Shown in pieces: positions 5,714-11,163 of a DNA stretch of 11,293 nucleotides. Source of the DNA: an uncultured Angelakisella sp. (GTDB taxonomy: Bacteria > Bacillota > Clostridia > Oscillospirales > Ruminococcaceae); assembly GCA_904420255.1 (NCBI GenBank), contig CAJFUT010000319.1, positions 1 through 11,293 on the forward strand, given 5' to 3'. The notes below the pieces were generated by a model that was not told the origin of the DNA, did not search any database, and saw nothing but the letters and a program-made list of their open reading frames with translations. How positions within the stretch are numbered: the first letter of the stretch is position 1; every line of letters begins with the position of its first letter. The translations under genes and the position numbers were made by a program.

Positions 5714-6502
5714 ATGAAACATTCCCTTAACTGGCGCATCCGCCTTGCCGCCCCGGCGGCGCTGCTCATCCTCCTGGGAGGCTGCTCCGCCCAGGAGGCC
5801 CAGTCCCAGCAGGCTCAGGACGCCGGCTCCTCCCGGCAGGAGCCGGAAAGCCTGGAGGCCCAGGAGGCGGAATCCTCCTCCGGCGAAGCCCTGGCCCTTC
5901 TCATCGATACGGCCACCACCCAGTACTTCACCGGGGAAGCCCCCTCGGAGGAGGACATCGAAACCATCCTCACCGCCGGGGTCAACGCCCCCAGCGCCAT
6001 GAACGGCCAGCCCTGGCATTTCTCCGCCGTCACCGATTCCGCCCTCCTGGAGCGGATCGCTGAGGACATGAGCGCCGGGATGCCGGCAGGGGCCGCCCCG
6101 GCCGCGTCCGCCGGGGACGAAGCGGAAAGCTCCTCCGGGGCCGAAGGCGGCAGCGCTGCCCCGGCCAAGGCGGGGATCGCCGACGCGCCCCTGGCCGTTG
6201 TGATTTCCTGCCCTGAGGGGTCGGAATTTGACGCCGGGCTCTCCTGCCAGGCCATGTCCTCCGCCGCCCAGCTCCTTGGCTACGGCACCAAGATCATCTC
6301 CTCCCCCACCATCGCCCTCAACGGCGAAAACCAGGCGGAATACCGGGAACTGCTGGGCATCCCCCAGGATTACTCCGCGGTAGCCGTCCTGCTGGTGGGC
6401 TATGCCGATGACTCCATCGACGAATCCGCCGACGGCTACACCGGCGCCACCAGCCGCAGCCCTATGGAGGAGCTGACAACCTACGTGACCCCCGCGCAAT
6501 AG
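5714..6502 (+). CDS. Nitroreductase-family lipoprotein with a flavinylation-like C-terminal motif
   Basis: A 262-residue exported protein. Residues 1-24 form a lipoprotein signal peptide (charged MKHSLNWRIR, hydrophobic core, LGGC lipobox with Cys24), anchoring it outside the membrane. A low-complexity Q/E/S linker (25-58) follows. The nitroreductase fold is seen in NAPSAMNGQPWHF (91-103), the DAGLSCQAMSSAAQLLGYGT helix (173-192), LGIPQDYSAVAVLLVGY (214-230) and the terminal RSPMEELTTYV (248-258). The usual N-terminal R-S-x-R-x-F flavin phosphate motif is replaced by TATTQYF. A 30-residue Ala/Gly/Ser/Glu insert (about 123-152) interrupts the domain. DGYTGATS (240-247) fits the Dxx(S/T)GA(S/T) motif that ApbE uses to attach FMN covalently. 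The ATG at 5714 has AAAGGAAG 9 nt upstream; a longer open frame upstream lacks support. Substrate unknown. Confidence 0.85.
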   Translation: MKHSLNWRIRLAAPAALLILLGGCSAQEAQSQQAQDAGSSRQEPESLEAQEAESSSGEALALLIDTATTQYFTGEAPSEEDIETILTAGVNAPSAMNGQPWHFSAVTDSALLERIAEDMSAGMPAGAAPAASAGDEAESSSGAEGGSAAPAKAGIADAPLAVVISCPEGSEFDAGLSCQAMSSAAQLLGYGTKIISSPTIALNGENQAEYRELLGIPQDYSAVAVLLVGYADDSIDESADGYTGATSRSPMEELTTYVTPAQ

Positions 6503-6520
6503 CCCCTGCCCAGAATTCCA

Positions 6521-6557
6521 GCCCAAGGGCCCCCGGCGGTGCCGGGGGCCCTTGGGC
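6521..6557. terminator. Long perfect hairpin after the nitroreductase lipoprotein gene
   Basis: A perfect 17-bp stem (6521-6537 with 6541-6557) closes a 3-nt GGT loop, 18 nt after the stop codon. It is extremely stable but is followed by ATACCA, not a T-run. It may terminate without a U-tract or protect the mRNA 3' end. Confidence 0.6.
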
Positions 6558-6574
6558 ATACCAGGGAAAGCCAC

Positions 6575-6598
6575 GCCCCCGGCTCTCCCTCCGGGGGC
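6575..6598. repeat. Second GC-rich hairpin between lipoprotein and XRE genes
   Basis: GCCCCCGG (6575-6582) pairs with CCGGGGGC (6591-6598) around an 8-nt pyrimidine loop. It follows the 17-bp hairpin by 17 nt and precedes the XRE promoter. Its role is unknown; it may be a back-up terminator without a T-run. Confidence 0.4.
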
Positions 6599-6658
6599 CG
6601 CAGGGAAGCCCCTCCACCCCCAGGAGAGGGAAAAAACGGCGGCTCTACCAACAATCGG

Positions 6659-6687
6659 TTGCCCGGCAGCACCTCCCGGGATACAAT
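6659..6687 (+). promoter_or_regulatory. Promoter for the XRE-family membrane regulator
   Basis: TTGCCC (6659-6664) and TACAAT (6682-6687) are spaced by 17 nt. The leader is only about 25 nt and carries AGGAGG (6704-6709). Confidence 0.6.
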
Positions 6688-6716
6688 AAAAGCACCAAAA
6701 CCCAGGAGGCGCAGTG

Positions 6717-7469
6717 ATGCAGAACATTGATAAGGAAAAATTCGGGGCCTTTGTGGCCCATCTTCGGAAGGAAAAGGGCCTCACCCAGCGGGAGGTGGCG
6801 GATCGGCTCCACCTCTCGGACAAGGCGGTGAGCAAATGGGAAACGGGCCAGAGCATCCCGGACACCGGCCTCCTCCTCCCTCTGGCGGAGCTGCTGGGGG
6901 TGACGGTGACCGAGCTGCTCCTCAGCCGCCGGGTGGGGGAGGCCGCCCCCCTGGGAGCCGGGGAAACGGAGCAGGCGGTTCGGGCCGCCATCGCCTACCC
7001 CCGGGAGGGGGCCCGGGCCTGGGGGGAAAAGAGCCGGTGGAGGCCGGCCTACCTCCTTTCCCTGGGGGCGGCGGGGGCGGGGCTGCTCCTCTGCCGCCGG
7101 GACGGCGTCCTCACCGAGTCCCTGTGGACGCTGGTCCTTCTGGCGGCCCTTTTCGGCGGGTACTTCGTCTTTTTCGCCCGGACCCGCCTCCCCGCCTACT
7201 ACGACCAGTACCGCGTCACCGGCTACAGCGACGGCTGCTTCCGGATGAACCTGGCGGGCCTCGCCCTCAACAACCGCAACTGGCCCCATATCCTGAACGC
7301 CGCCCGGGCCTGGGCGGCGGCGGTGCTGGCGGTCTGGCCCTTCCTCCACTGGGGGATGGCCTCCCTGCTGCCGGAGCTTTGGGGCCGGTGGGAGCTTTGG
7401 GCGGTGCTGGCCGCGGCCCTGGGCGGGCTGTTCCTCCCCTGCTATCTGGTGGGGAAGAAGTGGGAATGA
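6717..7469 (+). CDS. XRE-family HTH regulator with C-terminal membrane domain
   Basis: A 250-residue protein. Residues about 8-66 are a lambda-repressor-like helix-turn-helix (FVAHLRKEKGLTQREVADRL, then LSDKAVSKWETGQSIPD as the recognition helix region), followed by the LPLAELLGVTVTELL helix common in Clostridia regulators. After a linker come about four hydrophobic segments at 109-126, 136-155, 195-217 and 227-245, so the DNA-binding part is probably tethered to the cytoplasmic membrane. This architecture is common in Bacillota and is thought to couple membrane or envelope signals to transcription, but ligand and targets are unknown here. AGGAGG is 7 nt before the ATG at 6717; a GTG at 6714 is in frame but too close to the Shine-Dalgarno. 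It is monocistronic, convergent with the coaX operon. Confidence 0.88.
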   Translation: MQNIDKEKFGAFVAHLRKEKGLTQREVADRLHLSDKAVSKWETGQSIPDTGLLLPLAELLGVTVTELLLSRRVGEAAPLGAGETEQAVRAAIAYPREGARAWGEKSRWRPAYLLSLGAAGAGLLLCRRDGVLTESLWTLVLLAALFGGYFVFFARTRLPAYYDQYRVTGYSDGCFRMNLAGLALNNRNWPHILNAARAWAAAVLAVWPFLHWGMASLLPELWGRWELWAVLAAALGGLFLPCYLVGKKWE

Positions 7470-7474
7470 CGCCA

Positions 7475-7518
7475 AAAGCCCCCGGCGCCGCCGGAAATCC
7501 GGCGGTACCGGGGGCTTT
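7475..7518. terminator. Long hairpin between XRE gene and coaX operon, bidirectional terminator candidate
   Basis: AAAGCCCCCGG (7475-7485) pairs with CCGGGGGCTTT (7508-7518), and inside it GCCGG (7490-7494) pairs with CCGGC (7499-7503) around AAAT, with one mismatch between. It lies between convergent stop codons. On the minus strand the stem is followed by a short T-run (CTTTTGGC); the plus strand ends in TTTGC. Confidence 0.7.
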
Positions 7519-7539
7519 GCACATGGCTTCGGGCAAGTA

Positions 7540-7800
7540 TCAGCGGCGGTTCCAGCTGCGGGCCAGGAAGAACCAGGCTCCCCCGAAATAAATGGGGAAG
7601 GGCACCAGCCAGAGCCAGCTGGGGGAGGCCGCCCCCAGCATATCCCGGATGAGGGTCAGGCCGGACATCGCGGCCAGGGAAAGGCCGATATAAGCGGCGA
7701 CGCCGTACGGGAAAGCCTTCCCGTCCTTCTGGTGGACCAGAAAGAGAACCAGCGCCACCACAAAAACAACCGCCCCCGCGGCGCATAAATACAGTGCCAT
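7540..7800 (-). CDS. 86-residue three-helix membrane protein of unknown function
   Basis: A short protein that is almost entirely hydrophobic: predicted helices at about 3-24, 30-55 and 61-83, separated by a KDGK loop and an ASPS turn, ending in a basic SWNRR tail. I recognise no family. The start at 7800 is supported by AAGGAGGAAACGAC directly before the ATG. It begins 32 nt after the stop of the upstream acetyltransferase gene and ends just before a long hairpin, so it is the last gene of the coaX operon. Its position gives no strong clue to function. Confidence 0.75.
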   Translation of the reverse strand: MALYLCAAGAVVFVVALVLFLVHQKDGKAFPYGVAAYIGLSLAAMSGLTLIRDMLGAASPSWLWLVPFPIYFGGAWFFLARSWNRR

Positions 7801-7832
7801 GTCGTTTCCTCCTTGCTGCTTCCCCGCCGGGG

Positions 7833-8294
7833 CTATCTGCCGGTGAGGTACTGATATTCGTCGCTGACCTTTTCAAAACCGAAATGCTTGTAGAGGCCCC
7901 GCCCCATGGGGGAGGAGTGGAGCACCACCTTGCTGCAGCCCCGCTCCTCCGCCCAGGCCACCGCGAAGGCCAGGAGCCCCCGGGCGGCCCCCTGCTTCCG
8001 CCAGGCCGGCCGGATGTACATATTCATAAACCGGGCCATCCGCCCGTTGAGGAGCCCCGCCGTGGGGGGCATCTCGTAGAAGGAAAGCCCCGCCGCCCCC
8101 ACGGCCTCCCCATCCCTCTCGCAGAGGAAGGCGGCATGGCTGCCGTCGGCCAGGGCCCTGCGGTAAAAATCCAGGGTGGCCTCCCGGAGGGGCTCCTCAG
8201 GGAAGCTGCCGTCCCGCTCCCGCCGCATCTCCAGCCGCAGCCGGGTCAGGGTTTCCAGGTCCTCCAGGGCGGCGGCGCGGTATTGGAAATCCAT
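7833..8294 (-). CDS. GNAT-family N-acetyltransferase
   Basis: A 153-residue single-domain acetyltransferase of the GCN5-related fold. It has the N-terminal YRAAALEDLETLTRLRLEM strand-helix (5-23), the MARFMNMYIRPAWRKQGAARGLL motif A region (86-108) with Arg99, Gly102 and Ala104 forming the acetyl-CoA pyrophosphate loop, and a C-terminal GLYKHFGFEKVSDEY (about 133-147). It is unrelated in detail to the GNAT protein at 4823-5314. AGGAGG precedes the ATG at 8294. It lies 42 nt after the ECF S-component gene and 32 nt before the small membrane gene, so it is co-transcribed with coaX. The substrate is unknown; a link to pantothenate or CoA is only suggested by position. Confidence 0.9.
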   Translation of the reverse strand: MDFQYRAAALEDLETLTRLRLEMRRERDGSFPEEPLREATLDFYRRALADGSHAAFLCERDGEAVGAAGLSFYEMPPTAGLLNGRMARFMNMYIRPAWRKQGAARGLLAFAVAWAEERGCSKVVLHSSPMGRGLYKHFGFEKVSDEYQYLTGR

Positions 8295-8336
8295 CTCGTT
8301 TCCTCCTACGGATTTTTCAGGCGGGCTCCGCCGGGC

Positions 8337-8921
8337 TCAGCTTCCCCGGTGGAGGACGGTCATCAGGGGCTTGCAGACCGCCGCCCCCACCACGCCGGCG
8401 GCGATGGTTTCCAGGATGCAGTTGAGGCTCGCCATGGTGATGAAGACATCCCGCAGGGGCATGGCGTTGAAAAAGAGCCACATGGACCCCAGCACCATGA
8501 GGGTGTGGAGGATGGTGGCCGCCACGGCGCTGACGCCGATGGCCGGGATCTCCCCCATAAACCGCTTCAGGGCCCGGTAGAGCCAGGCGGCGATGAGGCC
8601 CAGCAGCACCCGGGGCACCAGGCTCATCACCAGGGACTGGATGGGCTTGCCGCTGAGGAAGGGGGAAAAGAGCAGGTCCGCGGGGCTGGCCGCGAAGAAG
8701 GTGGCCTTGATGATGGCCAGGACGCCGAAGGTCCCTCCCAGTATCCCGCCGTAGGTGGGCCCCATGAGGATGGCCCCGATGATCACCGGGATATGGAGGA
8801 TGGTGATGGAGATGGGGGGGATCATGATGAACCCCAGGGGTGTGAAGGCCAGGACCGCCTCCAGGGCGATGAGCAGGGCGAGCTGGGTCAGGTCCCTGGT
8901 CTTCCGGGTCGCGTTTGACAT
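8337..8921 (-). CDS. ECF transporter S component, probably for pantothenate
   Basis: A 194-residue polytopic membrane protein with about six helices. It begins with TRDLTQLALLIALEAVLAFTP, the membrane-embedded N-terminal segment typical of energy-coupling-factor substrate-binding (S) components; ISITILHIPVIIGAILMGPTYGGILGGTFG (about 37-66) is characteristic of the ECF_trnsprt family. S components bind a vitamin and work with a shared EcfT-EcfAA' module, not encoded here. The gene directly follows coaX in the same direction (111-nt gap), and pantothenate S components (PanT) belong to this family, so pantothenate is the likely substrate; this is inferred from context. AAGGAGG is 9 nt before the ATG at 8921. 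Confidence 0.85.
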   Translation of the reverse strand: MSNATRKTRDLTQLALLIALEAVLAFTPLGFIMIPPISITILHIPVIIGAILMGPTYGGILGGTFGVLAIIKATFFAASPADLLFSPFLSGKPIQSLVMSLVPRVLLGLIAAWLYRALKRFMGEIPAIGVSAVAATILHTLMVLGSMWLFFNAMPLRDVFITMASLNCILETIAAGVVGAAVCKPLMTVLHRGS

Positions 8922-8975
8922 TGGAATATTCCTCCTTGCTGCCGCTCACGATGGATGCGGCGCATTTTTTATGGA

Positions 8976-8996
8976 AACGCCCCGGAATGGGGCGTT
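8976..8996. repeat. Hairpin between coaX and the ECF S-component gene
   Basis: AACGCCCC (8976-8983) pairs with GGGGCGTT (8989-8996) around GGAAT. On the transcribed minus strand the stem is followed by TTTCCATAAAAAA, a poor terminator tail. It may cause partial termination or stabilise an mRNA end between the two operon genes. I found no good promoter in the 111-nt gap. Confidence 0.45.
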
Positions 8997-9032
8997 CTCA
9001 CCGGAGTGGGGCTTCGCCCGGGGCCTCCCGGG

Positions 9033-9806
9033 TCAGGCTTCGTTTTTGTGGTACAGGTAAAGGAGGCCGTCCAGGAGAAGGTTGTCGTCCAGAATGATCT
9101 GGCTGCGGCAGTAGGGCACCACCGCCGGGGCGATGCCGCCGCAGGCCACCACCGTGGCCTTCTCCCCCAGGGCCTCCTGGTACCGCTGGATCATGCCGTC
9201 CAGCATGGAGGCGGCCCCCAGGATGGTGCCGGACTTCATGCAGTCGATGGTATTGGTGCCGATGGCCGCCCGGACGTCGTCGTCCAGGTTGATGTGGGGA
9301 AGCTGGGCGGTGCGGCTGGAGAGAGCCCGGAGGGAGATCATCACCCCCGCCATAATGGCGCCCCCCAGGAAGCTTTTGTGCTCGTCCACCACGGTGATCT
9401 TGGTGGCGGTGCCCAGGTCCGCGATGATGGCGGGGAGGGGGTATTTCACCATGGCCCCCACGGCGGTGGCCAGCATATCCGCCCCCAGCTCCCGGGGGTT
9501 GTCAATGCGGATATTGAGGCCGGTCTTCATCCCCGGCCCCACCTGCATCACCCGGACGCCGGGGCAGAGGAGGCCGATGGCCCCGCAGAGGGCCGGGGAG
9601 AGGGGCGGCACCACCGAGGAAACGATGGCCCCTTCCACCTCACCGAAGTCCACATGGTGGAGGGAAAGAATGTCCCCCAGAATGGCGGCATACTCATACT
9701 CGGTCTTGGTGGAGTCGGTGCTGAGGCGGACCACAAAGTCCAGCCTGTCCTCACGGTACCCCCCGACCACAATATTGGTGTTGCCGATGTCCACTGCCAG
9801 GATCAC
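9033..9806 (-). CDS. coaX: Type III pantothenate kinase
   Basis: A 257-residue cytoplasmic enzyme that phosphorylates pantothenate with ATP, the first step of coenzyme A synthesis. It belongs to the ASKHA (actin-like) fold. Motifs are complete: DIGNTN (6-11) for phosphate binding, the NPRELGADM block (103-111) with catalytic Asp110, DLGTATK (130-136) as the second phosphate-binding loop, FLGGAIMAGV (147-156), and ACGGIAP near the C-terminus. Length is the usual 250-260 residues. The start codon is GTG at 9806, preceded by a GGGAGGG Shine-Dalgarno at about 8 nt; no in-frame ATG is better placed. It is the first gene of a four-gene operon with a pantothenate-type ECF S component, a GNAT protein and a membrane protein, under a near-consensus promoter. 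Confidence 0.96.
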   Translation of the reverse strand: MILAVDIGNTNIVVGGYREDRLDFVVRLSTDSTKTEYEYAAILGDILSLHHVDFGEVEGAIVSSVVPPLSPALCGAIGLLCPGVRVMQVGPGMKTGLNIRIDNPRELGADMLATAVGAMVKYPLPAIIADLGTATKITVVDEHKSFLGGAIMAGVMISLRALSSRTAQLPHINLDDDVRAAIGTNTIDCMKSGTILGAASMLDGMIQRYQEALGEKATVVACGGIAPAVVPYCRSQIILDDNLLLDGLLYLYHKNEA

Positions 9807-9853
9807 GGACAGCCCTCCCTTTACTTTTCCACGATTTCGTTGCTTGCTCTTGC

Positions 9854-9882
9854 AGTGTATCGCAAAACGGCGGCCTTGTCAA
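9854..9882 (-). promoter_or_regulatory. Near-consensus promoter of the coaX operon
   Basis: On the minus strand a perfect TTGACA (9882-9877) is separated by 17 nt from TACACT (9859-9854). It is the best -35 in the window. Initiation near 9847 gives a leader of about 40 nt. Confidence 0.75.
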
Positions 9883-9918
9883 GGCGGGGGCGGGCTGGGG
9901 CCGGGCGGCCAAGTCCGT

Positions 9919-9960
9919 GAGAGGAGCGCCTTCATGACGCTAGGTCATGCCCCGCTCTCT
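9919..9960. repeat. Large imperfect hairpin upstream of the coaX promoter
   Basis: CATGAC (9933-9938) pairs with GTCATG (9944-9949) around GCTAG. After an internal loop, GAGAG-G-AGCG (9919-9928) pairs with CGCT-CTCT (9953-9960) with one bulge. It lies in the spacer between the lipoprotein and coaX, outside any ORF. It could be part of a transcribed tail or small RNA; nothing shows which. Confidence 0.4.
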
Positions 9961-10037
9961 GGCTTCGCCCTACGGGCTCCGCAGGGTTCGTTCCCACTCT
10001 AAGATTCAAAAGGCGCTTTTGCCCCCCTGACGATACG

Positions 10038-10061
10038 AAAAAGCCTTCGGGCCCCGAAAGC
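10038..10061 (-). terminator. Rho-independent terminator, minus strand
   Basis: On the minus strand GCTTTCG (10061-10055) pairs with CGAAGGC (10049-10043) around a GGGCC loop, with one G-U pair, followed directly by TTTTT (10042-10038). It is the first good terminator downstream of the lipoprotein gene, about 310 nt after its stop, so the lipoprotein transcript would include the whole repeat array. Confidence 0.7.
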
Positions 10062-10081
10062 CGGGTCCGGGTAAGGAAGCA

Positions 10082-10110
10082 TTGGCCCTGACGTAGGATT
10101 TTTGGGCCAA
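10082..10110. repeat. Hairpin TTGGCCC/GGGCCAA next to the repeat array
   Basis: TTGGCCC (10082-10088) pairs perfectly with GGGCCAA (10104-10110) around a 15-nt loop that contains TGACGTAGGA. On the minus strand the CCTACGTCAG in the loop resembles the CTCACGTCAG tract of the repeat linkers, so this may be a degenerate end of the array. Confidence 0.4.
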
Positions 10111-10120
10111 ACAAAAGCAA

Positions 10121-10203
10121 GTGCGCCGCGCAGCCGGGTGGCCCCGGCAGGCGCTGACGTGAGAAGCGGCTCGGGAACCGGAAAATTGTGCGCCGCTCAA
10201 CTT
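10121..10203 (-). repeat. Structured repeat family, inverted half of the central array
   Basis: Two core ends point to the minus strand: GTGCGCCGCGCAGC (10121-10134) and GTGCGCCGCTCAACTT (10188-10203). The second is the exact complement of the 3' half of the core at 11261-11288. Between them the minus-strand linker has a first hairpin (CGGTTC/GAGCCG), the tract CTTCTCACGTCAGCG and a second hairpin (GCCGGG/CCCGGC). The order is the same as in the plus-strand copies. No ORF is supported here. Confidence 0.75.
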
Positions 10204-10207
10204 GCGC

Positions 10208-10383
10208 TTCTTGCGGACTAAGTTAAGCGGCGCACAAAGCTGCGGTTCGCAGACCGTTCCTCACGTGATTGGCAGCGGGGCCTTCCCCCGCCCGGGCCGA
10301 TTCTGGCGGACCAAGCTGCGCGGCGCACATACTTTCGCCGCTGCGTCCGCAGCTCACGTCAGCGGCTGCCCGGCCTACCGGGC
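10208..10383 (+). repeat. Structured repeat family, direct copies A and B of the central array
   Basis: Copy A core is 10208-10235 and copy B core 10301-10328, 93 bp apart. Both start TTCTKGCGGACYAAG and end GCGGCGCAC. The A-B linker holds CTGCG/CGCAG (10240-10252), CTCACGTGATTGGC, then a GCGGGG/CCCCCGC hairpin with a CCTT loop. Linker B holds GCTGCG/CGCAGC, CTCACGTCAGCGGC and GCCCGG/CCGGGC (10368-10383) with a CCTA loop. This last hairpin runs into the stop codon of the lipoprotein gene. Copy A is head to head with the inverted copy at 10188-10203, making a 16-bp inverted repeat with one mismatch. Confidence 0.8.
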
Positions 10384-11043
10384 CTGGATGGAATTGAGAA
10401 TGGCTTCAAATTTCTCCCGCTGCTCGGCAATCCCCGCACCGCGAAGGGGGTAGAAGGTGATGACCTTCATTTCCCCATCCGCCTGGATGCAGAAAACAAT
10501 GGTGTTCTGGAAGCCGGTCATACCTCCCTCGGACACCTCCCGCTGGAGGAAGTAGCTTTTGGCGGGGCAACCTCCAAAGGTCTCCTGGGAAACGCTTTCT
10601 GCGTCGGAATAAGCCTGGTCATAGGCGGCAAAGGGGTCCTCCCCCTGAGCGATGGGCTCGGAGGAAAAATCCGCAACGTGCCGGGGCAGTTCCGAAGCGT
10701 CGCCGTAAATGGCGTTCCCGTCCACCACCCATTCCTCCGGGAGCCAGAGGGAGAAGGAGCCCAGGTCCGCTTCCCGGTACCCGGAAGCGCCGGCGGTGGA
10801 GGGGGTGCTCTCCCCCTCCGGGACGGCCTCCGGGGCTTCCGAGGAGGATTCGGCCGGGGCCTCCGGCTCCCCGCTCTCCCCCTCCAAGGGCACGGAAGAG
10901 GGGGCCTCCGGCTCCGAGGCGGACTGTGAAGAGGCGGGGCTTTCCGCCGAGGAGGAGCTGTCCTGGGAAGCGCCGTCCCCGCAGGCGGCGAGGCCAAGGC
11001 AGCAGACTGCCGCCAAAAGGGCGGCCGCAATTTCTCGTTTCAT
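10375..11043 (-). CDS. Secreted lipoprotein with PsbP/Mog1-like C-terminal domain
   Basis: A 222-residue exported protein. Residues 1-21 are a lipoprotein signal peptide: MKREIAAALLAAVCCLGLAAC, with lipobox LAAC and Cys21. Residues 22-85 are a low-complexity Ser/Glu/Ala/Pro linker that would hold the domain away from the membrane. Residues about 88-222 form a compact domain beginning YREADLGSFSLWLPEEWVVDG, which looks like the opening strand pair and FSLxLPxxW signature of PsbP/Mog1-like domains common in Clostridia lipoproteins. It ends with REKFEAILNSIQAR, a helix usual at the end of that fold. Family assignment is tentative and function unknown. The ATG at 11043 has AAAGGTG about 9 nt upstream. 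It is monocistronic, with repeat arrays on both sides; its stop codon lies in a repeat hairpin. Confidence 0.82.
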   Translation of the reverse strand: MKREIAAALLAAVCCLGLAACGDGASQDSSSSAESPASSQSASEPEAPSSVPLEGESGEPEAPAESSSEAPEAVPEGESTPSTAGASGYREADLGSFSLWLPEEWVVDGNAIYGDASELPRHVADFSSEPIAQGEDPFAAYDQAYSDAESVSQETFGGCPAKSYFLQREVSEGGMTGFQNTIVFCIQADGEMKVITFYPLRGAGIAEQREKFEAILNSIQAR

Positions 11044-11079
11044 GAAAATTCACCTTTCTTTTAACTTTTTTCTGAAATA

Positions 11080-11103
11080 CCTCCGAAAGGAGGGCTTATA
11101 TCA
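11080..11103 (-). promoter_or_regulatory. Promoter -10 and leader hairpin of the lipoprotein gene
   Basis: On the minus strand TATAAG (11100-11095) has an extended -10 TGA just upstream (11103-11101). No convincing -35 is found at 17 nt. A hairpin follows immediately: CCTCC/GGAGG (11093-11089, 11084-11080) around TTTC. It lies close to the predicted start site and could stabilise the 5' end of the mRNA. Confidence 0.5.
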
Positions 11104-11163
11104 AATAACGAAACCCAGGCACACTTATTGCAGCGGCTTTTCAAAATTTCTCCTGTCCCACCC

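Noticed and set aside
5633..6991. Long minus-strand open frame over the nitroreductase and the XRE gene start
   Set aside because: It covers two well-supported plus-strand genes and their intergenic hairpins and shows no domain motif.
9970..10000. GGGTTCGTTCCC resembling a tRNA T-arm
   Set aside because: No acceptor, D-arm or anticodon arm can be folded around it, and the loop lacks the normal TTCRA pattern with a 5-bp stem.
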